19,141 bases of DNA, taken from NCBI GenBank assembly GCA_020024775.1, contig JAHHTF010000013.1:1-19141 (forward strand), given 5' to 3'. This stretch comes from Ureaplasma sp. GTDB lineage: Bacteria; Bacillota_I; Bacilli_A; Mycoplasmatales; Mycoplasmoidaceae. Every line of letters starts with the position of its first letter. Position 1 is the first letter of the stretch. The notes below the pieces were generated by a model. That model worked only from the letters and a program-made list of their open reading frames with translations, was not told the origin of the DNA and did not search any database. A program made the position numbers and the translations under genes. Shown here piece by piece: positions 11,254 through 17,769 of the stretch.

Positions 11254-12013
11254 TGGTATTAACACTACAGTTGCTTTTAACCAAAAACTTAGAAAAACTC
11301 AAAAAAGAACTTTAACTTTTTCTTTGTTATGAAGTGCATTAGGCTTTATCGCTGTTGCACTATTGACATTCGGTTATGTTTATGTATTTAAAAAGTATTT
11401 CTATGAAATCTTTTATTATCACTATAACACTTATACAATTGTTTCATCAGTTGTAACCATTGTATTATTTGTGATTGGAATAATACTAGATATGAAAGTT
11501 AGAACTAACTTGTTAAATGCAAGTTGGGGCTTAATTATTAGTGTTTGGTTTATTTATGTTTTATTGTATACAGGAATGTTAGCTCCTTTAATTACATTGA
11601 TTGATGATCCTTATGTAATTGCAATAGGAGTAGGAATTACAGGAGCATCATTATTACTTTGTACATTAATTTCATTATTCTGAATGAATGATAAAGCAGC
11701 ATACACAATTAATAAGATTATTACAATATTGTTTATTGTGATTATGTTAATGCAATTGATCTTCATTATTCCATTTGCATTATTATATGCATACCAAACA
11801 TGGCAAATAATTTATTCAGTTGTATTTAGTGTGGTTTCATTCTTAATGTTATTGCAAAACATGTTTTCAATATCAAGAACTGCAAGTTTCGTTGATACAG
11901 AAGATAATGCAACTATTACAAAATTAAGTTTCTACTTCGGCTACATAATTATGTGTAGTGTAGTAAGATTATTCATTATTTTATTGAATTTATTATTAGT
12001 TACGAGAAGATAA
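11219..12013 (+). CDS. Seven-helix membrane protein, Bax inhibitor-1/YccA-like
   Basis: One frame from GTG 11219 to TAA 12011-12013 (264 aa), with TGA codons read as Trp at 11330-11332 and 11681-11683. After a polar, basic N-terminus (residues 1-31, with LRKTQKR) there are seven hydrophobic segments at about 33-57, 72-91, 102-122, 132-155, 163-187, 192-213 and 237-259. Number, size and the pattern of late helices (ITGASLLLCTLISLFW, then a long helix, then a final helix after KLSFYFGY) fit the BI-1/YccA (TMBIM) family, members of which leak calcium or modulate stress in other organisms; the match is by pattern only. There is no in-frame ATG near the N-terminus. GTG 11219 has a GGTGA ribosome-binding-like site five bases upstream and overlaps upp by 35 bases; GTG 11210 and TTG 11324 are alternatives. 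It is co-transcribed with upp and followed by a strong terminator. Confidence 0.6.
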
Positions 12014-12026
12014 AAAGCACAAAATT

Positions 12027-12061
12027 AGGACCTTTATACATATGTATGAGGGTTCTTTTTT
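12027..12061 (+). terminator. Terminator after the upp operon
   Basis: A long hairpin at 12027-12056 (AGGACC... pairing with ...GGTTCT, about 13 pairs including three G-U) runs directly into six T residues. It begins 13 bases after the membrane protein stop and separates this unit from mraZ. Confidence 0.85.
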
Positions 12062-12147
12062 AATTTTGGATAAAAAATATTAAATTTTGTATTACATAGT
12101 AATACACTTTTTTTCTTTGTAAAAAAATAATTAAATTAGTAAATAAT

Positions 12148-12156
12148 TGTTATAAT
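12148..12156 (+). promoter_or_regulatory. Extended -10 promoter of mraZ-rsmH
   Basis: TG-T-TATAAT is a perfect extended -10. Transcription should begin near 12162-12164, inside the MraZ boxes, leaving a leader of only about 26 bases before the mraZ ATG. Confidence 0.7.
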
Positions 12157-12158
12157 TT

Positions 12159-12185
12159 AAAGTGCAAAGTGGGAGAAAGTGGGAC
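12159..12185 (+). promoter_or_regulatory. MraZ binding boxes (AAAGTG repeats)
   Basis: Three AAAGTG copies start at 12159, 12166 and 12176. The last two form exact tandem decamers (AAAGTGGGAG, AAAGTGGGAC). Seen another way, TGGGA at 12170 and at 12180 are separated by five bases, which is the spacing known for the E. coli MraZ operator. This is the usual autoregulatory site of the dcw operon regulator. The boxes lie at or just after the expected transcription start, and the final GGGA is four bases from the mraZ ATG, so it may also act as the ribosome binding site. Confidence 0.8.
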
Positions 12186-12188
12186 AAC

Positions 12189-12626
12189 ATGTTATTACTA
12201 GGGACATACGAACATTCATTAGATGCTAAAAACAGACTCACTTTGCCTTCTAAATTAGTGAGTAAATTACCCGACAACATTGTTGTTAGCTACGGAGTCG
12301 ATGGTTGCATCGAACTTAGAACTCAAGAGGAGTTCAGTAATTATTGTTCAACATTATTAGATCTTGGAGCCTTTGATCAAAAAGCTAGATCAATCCAAAG
12401 ATTTATTAATTCGAACTCATTTGAACTAACTATTGATAATTCTAATAGAGTATTACTTCCAAATATTTTATTAGAATTAGCACACATTACTAAGGAAGTA
12501 ACAGTAATTGGTGTTAGCAATAAAGTTGAAATTTGAGATCAAGAAACATACAAACTTAAATTTGAACAAACAATTCCTGAACTTGCTTTACTTATGGAAG
12601 AAATAGGAAAAAATGGAAAGCAATAA
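12189..12626 (+). CDS. mraZ: Transcriptional regulator MraZ
   Basis: MraZ, 145 aa, the family's normal size. It is a DNA-binding protein with two AbrB-like halves that forms ring oligomers and controls the division/cell-wall cluster, including its own gene. Both signature repeats are visible: DAKNRLTLPSK (Asp12-Arg16) and DNSNRVLLPN (Asp83-Arg87). Trp116 is a TGA codon (12534-12536); under the standard code the protein would lose its C-terminus. ATG 12189 gives the conserved start MLLLGTYEHSLD. GTG 12162 in the same frame lies on the first AAAGTG box and near the transcription start, so it is unlikely. The last 14 bases overlap rsmH, implying coupled translation. MraZ boxes lie directly upstream. 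Confidence 0.95.
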
Positions 12627-13545
12627 TCATATATCTGTATTGCTACATGAAGCAGTTGAAGCTTTAGATATTAAACCTGATGGAATATATGTTGATGGAA
12701 CCCTTGGCAGAGGGGGACATTCTCAGCTTATTTTAGATAAGTTGAATGAACATGGAAGATTAATCAGTATCGACCAAGATATCCAAGCCATTCAGTACTG
12801 TACCAACAATTTCAAAAATGATTCTAGAATTAGGATAATTAAAAACAATTTTTCTAATATAGACAAAATCCTTAATGATCTAAAAATCGATCATGTTGAT
12901 GGTATTCTACTTGACCTTGGTGTTTCAAGTCCACAGATTGATAATCCTGAAAGAGGGTTTAGTTTTAAACAAAACTGTGCATTAGATATGCGGATGGATT
13001 TAGATAATGCTCTAACAGCTGAATACATTATCAATAATTATTCTTTTCAACAATTATCTTATATTTTTAAAGTTTATGCAGATGAGCATAATCCTAGTCG
13101 ATTAGTGAATGCGATTCTGAAAGAACGTACTAAACACCCTATAAAAACATCATTTGAACTTAATGCGATACTAAAAACAGTATTGCCTAAAAAAGAAATT
13201 TATACTAATCACAATTTTAGTAATAAATATTTTCAAGCACTTCGAATTGCTGTCAATGATGAAATTAATGCACTTGAACAATTCCTAGCTAGATCTGTTC
13301 AGTTTCTTAATAAAGATGGTCGTTTATGCATCATCACATTTCATTCATTAGAAGATAGAATTGTGCAAAACTGTTTTAAACAATTATCAAAAAATAAACT
13401 TCCAAAAGAAATCCCTTTAAACCAACAATTAAGAGATTTCGAAATAGTTAATTTTAAAGGGATTACTCCCACCAAAGACGAGGTTAATTGCAATATAAGA
13501 TCTCGTTCATCAAAATTACGTATATTAAAGAAGGTTGCGTCATAA
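12613..13545 (+). CDS. rsmH: 16S rRNA (cytosine1402-N4)-methyltransferase
   Basis: RsmH (MraW), 310 aa, full length. It transfers a methyl group from S-adenosylmethionine to N4 of C1402 in 16S rRNA, near the ribosomal P site. Motifs in order: HISVLLHEAVEAL (6-18), the SAM-binding YVDGTLGRGGHS (26-37), SIDQD (52-56), GILLDLGVSSPQID (97-110) with NPERGFSF, DMRMD (125-129), ALRIAVNDEINALE (209-222) and TFHSLEDRIV (242-251). The start is ATG 12613 with AGGA seven to eight bases upstream, inside the end of mraZ. No TGA Trp codon is needed. Its terminal codons also form the left arm of the terminator, so transcription is expected to end here rather than continue into ftsL, ftsA or ftsZ. Confidence 0.97.
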   Translation: MESNNHISVLLHEAVEALDIKPDGIYVDGTLGRGGHSQLILDKLNEHGRLISIDQDIQAIQYCTNNFKNDSRIRIIKNNFSNIDKILNDLKIDHVDGILLDLGVSSPQIDNPERGFSFKQNCALDMRMDLDNALTAEYIINNYSFQQLSYIFKVYADEHNPSRLVNAILKERTKHPIKTSFELNAILKTVLPKKEIYTNHNFSNKYFQALRIAVNDEINALEQFLARSVQFLNKDGRLCIITFHSLEDRIVQNCFKQLSKNKLPKEIPLNQQLRDFEIVNFKGITPTKDEVNCNIRSRSSKLRILKKVAS

Positions 13546-13561
13546 ACAAACCTTCTTTTTG
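13527..13561 (+). terminator. Terminator of mraZ-rsmH, overlapping the rsmH 3' end
   Basis: AAAGAAGGTT (13527-13536) pairs with AACCTTCTTT (13549-13558), continuing into a T run. The left arm lies within the last codons of rsmH, so the stop codon TAA (13543-13545) is inside the loop. Confidence 0.85.
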
Positions 13562-13843
13562 TTTGTTAATAATCATATAAATCAATTTGATGCAACAAAT
13601 TTAATTGAATACTAGAGAATTAATCAGATTATTTAATATCATTGAATTTCATGGATGTATTCATATTTAAAAATAGATTTAGTACTATATATAAAATCAA
13701 TAGTCCTCTTACACGAATGCAAGAGGACAGAAAAGAAATTGTTATAGATAAATATCTCTTTTTTAAATATAACTTAAATATTATAGCACACTGATAAAAA
13801 ATTGCATTATTTAAAATAAAATATTTAAATAGGATTAATGAAT
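13562..13843 (+). other. 282-bp gap before rnhB with a conspicuous hairpin
   Basis: There is no convincing gene here. The main structure is a perfect 8-bp hairpin, GTCCTCTT (13703-13710) and AAGAGGAC (13721-13728), with a 10-base loop, in otherwise A/T-only surroundings. Downstream, a small AGAT/ATCT hairpin (13745-13756) runs into a T-rich CTCTTTTTT (13756-13764) that could end a short transcript. A -10-like TATTAT lies at 13779-13784, which could drive rnhB. A 48-codon frame (13651-13797) passes through the hairpin but lacks a ribosome binding site. Confidence 0.4.
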
Positions 13844-14464
13844 ATGAAACAATATGAAAATCAATTATACCAACAAGGTTATAAACTAATAGCAGGTTGT
13901 GATGAATGTGGTCGAGGATGTATTGCTGGACCACTAGTAGTAGCTTGTTGTATTTTACCTGTTGATTATAATGATATAAAGATTAAAGATTCTAAGAAAC
14001 TAAATATCAACCAAAGAAAAGAATTAGCTAATCAAATCAAAAAGGTTGCAATTGATTATAGTATCAAAATATATTGATCCGATGTTGTTGATAAATATAA
14101 TCCTAAACAAACATCAATCAAAGGGATGTTGGAATGTATTAAAGAATTAAAGATCATCCCTGATTATGTAATCACAGATTATGAACGCTTAAAGGATTTA
14201 AAGATCAAACAATTAAATCTAGTTAAAGGTGATGCTAAATCAATCAGTGTTGCAGCTGCTAGCATTTTAGCAAAAGCTATTAGAGATGAATTGATGTTAG
14301 AATTACATACTAAATATCCTGAGTATGATTTTATTCATAACCAAGGTTATTTAAATAAAACCTTGAAACAAAAATACATTAATCAAGAATTAAAGTTTAT
14401 CAATAAGGTTCATAGAAAGACTTATGAACCATTCAAAAGTATGTTTAAAATTAAACAAAAGTAA
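13844..14464 (+). CDS. rnhB: Ribonuclease HII
   Basis: RNase HII, 206 aa from ATG 13844. It cleaves RNA in RNA-DNA hybrids and starts removal of single ribonucleotides from DNA. Catalytic acidic residues are seen at Asp20-Glu21 in AGCDECGRGCIAGPL, Asp112 in PDYVITDYERL and Asp148 in AIRDELM; the block KGDAKSISVAAASILAK (128-144), the NQGYLN loop and a terminal HRKTYEPF are also typical. A TGA at 14075-14077 reads as Trp; without this the gene would appear split. AGGA at 13831-13834 is 9 bases from ATG 13844 but only 3 from ATG 13838, so the shorter start is preferred; the longer one adds Met-Asn. It is a single-gene unit followed by a strong terminator. Identification is secure. Confidence 0.95.
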
Positions 14465-14486
14465 TCCCAAATAGGATTACTTTTTT
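14457..14486 (+). terminator. Terminator of rnhB
   Basis: GTAATCC (14461-14467) and GGATTAC (14474-14480) form a perfect stem with flanking AAAA/TTTT, a six-base loop and a six-T tail. The A-run on the left means it could also work on the minus strand for the convergent lipoprotein gene ending at 14682. Confidence 0.88.
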
Positions 14487-14523
14487 GATTATATTCTGAT
14501 CTTAATATTTAATAATTTATTTA

Positions 14524-14584
14524 TGTTTGCTTATTACTTTTTTTGATTGAATATGGGATATAAATCTTTAGTAATAAACAAACA
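14524..14584. repeat. 14-bp inverted repeat in the convergent gap
   Basis: TGTTTGCTTATTAC (14524-14537) is the reverse complement of GTAATAAACAAACA (14571-14584) except for one position that still allows a G-U pair. The 33-base interior holds a T7 run and GGGAT (14555-14559), which can instead pair with ATCCC (14584-14588), so two folds compete. A 7-bp palindrome GATTAAT-T-ATTAATC also lies at 14648-14662. None is followed by a T-run in the right place for a classic terminator. The rest of 14487-14681 is featureless A/T-rich DNA. Confidence 0.45.
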
Positions 14585-14681
14585 TCCCCTTTAATAAAAT
14601 GTATAAATAATTTATCAGAAGATTATCAATCAATCTAGTGCATATTAGATTAATTATTAATCAATATCTTTTAGAATACAA

Positions 14682-15110
14682 TTATTGTTGGAATCCAGAT
14701 AATACAATATTTAGATTAACAGTCCCTCCAGTTTTTGTTGGAATGTTATCTACTTCAAATCAAACAGATTGACCATCTGGTCTTGCAATTACTTTTAATG
14801 AAGAATTTGCAAGATTTCCAGCATTAGCAATTTCATGGTTGCTATTTTGTTTTAAAGCTGCAACAATTTTTTGGTTCAAATCATATCTATTGATTTGACT
14901 TGCAAATGCATCAGCTTTAATTTCATTAAGATATTTAATTGATAGTTGGTTTAAAAGCAATTGAGTAATTGCATCTTTATTTAAACTAACACTTGAATTG
15001 GTAGAACTACCAGTACTACATGAAGTAGCAGTTAATGAAATTGCAACTGGAGTTATTACTAATGCACTTAGTCCTAGAACTCCGGCAATAACCTTGTTTT
15101 TTAATTTCAT
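14682..15110 (-). CDS. Small lipoprotein with one copy of the ~105-aa repeat domain
   Basis: A 142-aa lipoprotein from ATG 15110 to TAA 14682-14684, with one TGA read as Trp in GQSVWFEV. The signal peptide is MKLKNKVIAGVLGLSALVI..., with lipobox TATSC and lipidated Cys31. The mature part is a single domain matching each repeat of the neighbouring 792-aa lipoprotein: V-S-L-N-K-D-A-I near its start, QKIVAALKQNSNHEIANA in the middle, NIPT, then VNLNIVLSGF at the very end. The protein stops exactly where a repeat unit would stop, so it looks like an intact one-domain paralogue rather than a truncated gene. The ribosome binding site is a modest AAGGGA, with a seven-A run between it and the ATG. 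A terminator between this gene and its upstream neighbour suggests independent transcription. Function is unknown; surface exposure is inferred from the signal. Confidence 0.85.
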
Positions 15111-15193
15111 ATATTTTTTTATCCCTTAATATTTAATCATTATTAAATTATATTAATTTTTTTCAAAGACATCGATAAAAATATATTAATGAT

Positions 15194-15226
15194 TAAAAAA
15201 AGTTCTTATCCAATATGGAAAGAACT
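15194..15226 (-). terminator. Terminator of the 792-aa repeat lipoprotein gene
   Basis: On the minus strand AGTTCTT and AAGAACT (plus-strand 15220-15226 and 15201-15207) form a perfect 7-bp stem with a 12-base loop, ending in a T-run (A-run at 15194-15200). It is 35 bases past the stop codon. Confidence 0.8.
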
Positions 15227-15260
15227 CATTTAATGACTAAATTGATAGAAAGAATTTATA

Positions 15261-17639
15261 TTAATTAGGAAGTGCAAAACCTGACATACTTAAGCTTGAA
15301 TCTTTATATGAAGCTCTTGTTCTATACTTCACTTCATCATCTGAATTTAAGAATTTTAATGTTACATTTTCTTTTAATGAAACCCCAACAAAGATTTGAC
15401 CTTCAACTCCACCCATGATAGCTAATGATGCATTTCAAGTACTTGTTACATTATCTTGTCCTAAGAACTCAACAATATGATTTACCATTGCATCCTTTTG
15501 AGGTCAGAAGTTAGTTTGACTACAATTCTTTTGAACTCATGCATTAGTACTTTCTCATAAGTCTACTAATGAGATAACAATTAAACATTCTAGGTTAGAA
15601 ACTTTAACAGTCATTGTATTTGGATCATAACTTAAATTAACTGATTCATTGTTACTAAATACGATGTTTGCTTGTTTAGCAATTTTAAATGAAATACTCA
15701 TTGTATTACCAGTTTGAGTTAATTCTAAGTTAGCAATGTTTGCAAACAATGGATTTAGTCCAGTAATAGTAGTAGTTAAGTCTGCAGTCATTGTTTTTAG
15801 TTCAGGGACTGTTTTAGGTTTTGTGATTGTGTTTAGTACACTATAAATACTAGTAGCATCTAAAACAGTTTCTTCTGCTTTTTTGAAACCTGTTAAAGTA
15901 AGTTGTGATGATGTTGTAACTGCTTCTCCAGTTGCTGATGTTTGAGGAATTCCAGTAACTGAGAAAATAACATTGTCTCCATCAATGGTTGCAGCAACTG
16001 TTAATGAAGTAGCTGTAGCTAATGCAGCTGAAGCATTAGAGATTTCATTATTAGCATTTGCTTTTAAACCATCAATAATCTTTTGTTTATTAGTAGGTTC
16101 ATTAATTGCATCAGCCATGTTGAACTTACTAACAGCATTAAAACTTGAATATCCAGTTGAGTCTTGGATTAATTTGATTACTGGTTGTTCATTTAAACTA
16201 GCAGGAGCTCATGCTTTAAATCCTTCTAGAATTAAACTTAATTCACAAGTACCATAATTACCGTCTTCAAGTAATGTTGGGATTCCAGCAATTGCAACTT
16301 GTACAGTTTGGTTAGAAACAGTTGGAGTAATTGTAATAGTAGTTGCTTCTGATAATGTTGGGCCTGGATTTAAGATTGCAAAATTTGAATTTGCTTTTAT
16401 AGCATTAACAATCGCTTCATTTGATTCAACCATTTTGTTTTTGAAATCAGCTGCAGTTCATTTACTGAAATCAGAAACTTCTGTTGCTGTTTGGATTGTT
16501 TGGATCATTTTTATGTTATCTAACGAAGTAGCAGCTCAAGGTTTGAATCCATTTAAACTTAGTTTTAAATTAACTGTAGACGCACTTCCATCTTCTAAAT
16601 CAGTTGGAACTGAACCAATTACAATATTAACAGTTTGTTCATTGCTAGTTGCATCTAATGTTAATGTACTCGATGCTAAGTCTTTTCCAGGATTTACAAT
16701 TTCACCATTTTTATTAGCTTTAAGATCTGTTAAGATTGCATCTTTTACTGAATTGATTTTATTAATCATTTGGTTTGCAGTAACCGTTGAGAAAAGTGTA
16801 ATACCTGTCTTATCTTTAATTAAATTAGTAACTGCTTCTTGGTTTAAAGAAGTATTAGTTCATTTCTTGAATCCATTTAAAACTGCATCTAATTGAATAG
16901 TAGTGTCTGTTCCATCTTCAGATAATGCCGGAACTCCTGAAATTGTAATATCAATTGAATCTGATAAATCAGTTGCAGTTAATTCAATAGTTGCAGAACT
17001 TAATGATTCAGTTGGATTAACAATAACACCATTTTCATTTGATGTTAATGCAGAAATGATTGTTGCTTTTGCATCATTAATTTTTGTTAACATTTGCATT
17101 GATGTAACCATTGTGAAATCAGTTACACTTGTTTTTTCTTTAACAATGTTTACAAATTCATCTTTGTTTAAAGAAGTTTGTTTTCAAGCTTTAAATCCAG
17201 TTAATGTCAAACTTAAATTAACTAAGTTGTTATCAGTTTGTGGAATTCCTTGGATTTGTACACTAACATCATTGTTACTACTTGATGCAATAACAACTAA
17301 ATTAGATTCACTTAATTTATCACTTGCATTGTTGATTTCTTTGTTTGCATTTTGTTTTAATGCATCAACAATAGCTTTGTTGTTGGTTTGATCATTGATT
17401 TTGTTAACCATTTGGCCAACAGTTAATGTTGCAAAATCATCTACACCTGTAGACTTCTTAATCAATGCTACAACTGCATCTTGATTTAATGTAACTTTTG
17501 GAACATTATTAGAGGGTTTATTAGTAGAGGGCTTGCTAGAATTACTACCACAACTAGCAGTTAATACTGCAGTTGCAACAGAAGAAGTTAATAAGACCCC
17601 CCCCAATATTCCTAGAATAATTTTGTTTCTTAATTTCAT
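15261..17639 (-). CDS. Large surface lipoprotein with five tandem ~108-aa repeats, 792 aa
   Basis: A single frame runs from ATG 17639 to TAA 15261-15263 once TGA is read as Trp. The start follows a strong GGGGAG; an upstream in-frame TTG at 17657 overlaps that site and is rejected. Residues 1-30 are a signal peptide with lipobox TASC (Cys30), followed by a Ser/Asn/Pro/Lys linker (31-47). Five tandem units cover about residues 47-152, 153-260, 261-368, 369-477 and 478-587. Each has the pattern SLN-x(3)-V near its start, a helix-like N-K-I-N...AI...LKAN-NxEIxNP, a beta-like middle, then GxP...EDG and a terminal LxLxGFKxW; the Trp ending units 1-4 is a TGA codon each time. Residues 588-792 are unique and include two TGA Trp residues close together near its middle. 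Mycoplasma proteins with the Lipoprotein_17 (PF04200) type of domain have repeats of similar size, but membership is untested. An eight-G tract sits in the signal-peptide codons. Confidence 0.88.
15879..17501 (-). repeat. Five tandem 324-330 bp protein-level repeats
   Basis: Unit boundaries are set by the recurrent end motif GFKxW; the intervals between successive ends are 108, 108, 109 and 110 residues. The units are clearly homologous as protein but well diverged as DNA, so the array looks old rather than freshly amplified. The same domain occurs once in the adjacent gene at 14682-15110. Confidence 0.85.
17597..17604 (-). repeat. Poly-G tract (G8) in signal-peptide codons
   Basis: Eight consecutive C on the plus strand give G8 in the coding strand, at codons for Leu12-Gly-Gly-Val15 of the 792-aa lipoprotein. 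In this A+T-rich genome such a run stands out. With eight Gs the gene is in frame. A loss or gain of one G leads to a stop within 3 or 15 codons respectively. Confidence 0.85.
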
Positions 17640-17674
17640 ATATAATTTACTCCCCAATAAATATAATTGCTATT

Positions 17675-17680
17675 ATTATA
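17675..17680 (-). promoter_or_regulatory. Candidate -10 of the 792-aa lipoprotein gene
   Basis: A TATAAT hexamer on the minus strand, 36 bases before the ATG, within a longer TA-rich run. No convincing -35 is seen, so the exact promoter is uncertain. Confidence 0.35.
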
Positions 17681-17724
17681 TAATAAAATCTTGAAAAGTC
17701 ATTTATTGAACTAATTATTACAAT

Positions 17725-17751
17725 AAAAAAACTAGTCAAAACGACTAGTCT
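17725..17751 (-). terminator. Terminator of the leucine-rich-repeat lipoprotein gene
   Basis: ACTAGTC (17731-17737) and GACTAGT (17743-17749) form a perfect stem with a five-base loop. On the minus strand it ends in a T-run, and it lies 20 bases after the stop codon. Confidence 0.85.
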
Positions 17752-17769
17752 TTATAAGTACATTAATTA

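Noticed and set aside
11253..11315. 20-codon frame from the ATG overlapping the upp stop
   Set aside because: Too short, and the adjacent frame with a GTG start explains the conserved-looking membrane protein better; a small leader peptide cannot be excluded.
12162..12188. Upstream GTG start for mraZ
   Set aside because: It lies in the MraZ boxes at the expected transcription start and adds residues absent from the family N-terminus.
13651..13797. 48-codon plus-strand frame before rnhB
   Set aside because: No ribosome binding site and no recognisable similarity; part of it is formed by the hairpin sequence. Kept only as a note in the gap description.
13629..13934. 101-codon minus-strand frame
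   Set aside because: It overlaps the start of rnhB on the other strand, has hydrophobic low-complexity composition and no ribosome binding site; a shadow of A/T-rich DNA.
15261..17639. CRISPR or short tandem DNA repeat array
   Set aside because: The repetition is at protein level with ~324-bp diverged units; there are no short identical repeats with spacers. No CRISPR, tRNA, rRNA or transposase was found in the window.
17640..17657. TTG start six codons upstream of the 792-aa lipoprotein ATG
   Set aside because: This stretch is the GGGGAG ribosome binding site for the ATG, and the signal peptide begins properly at the ATG.
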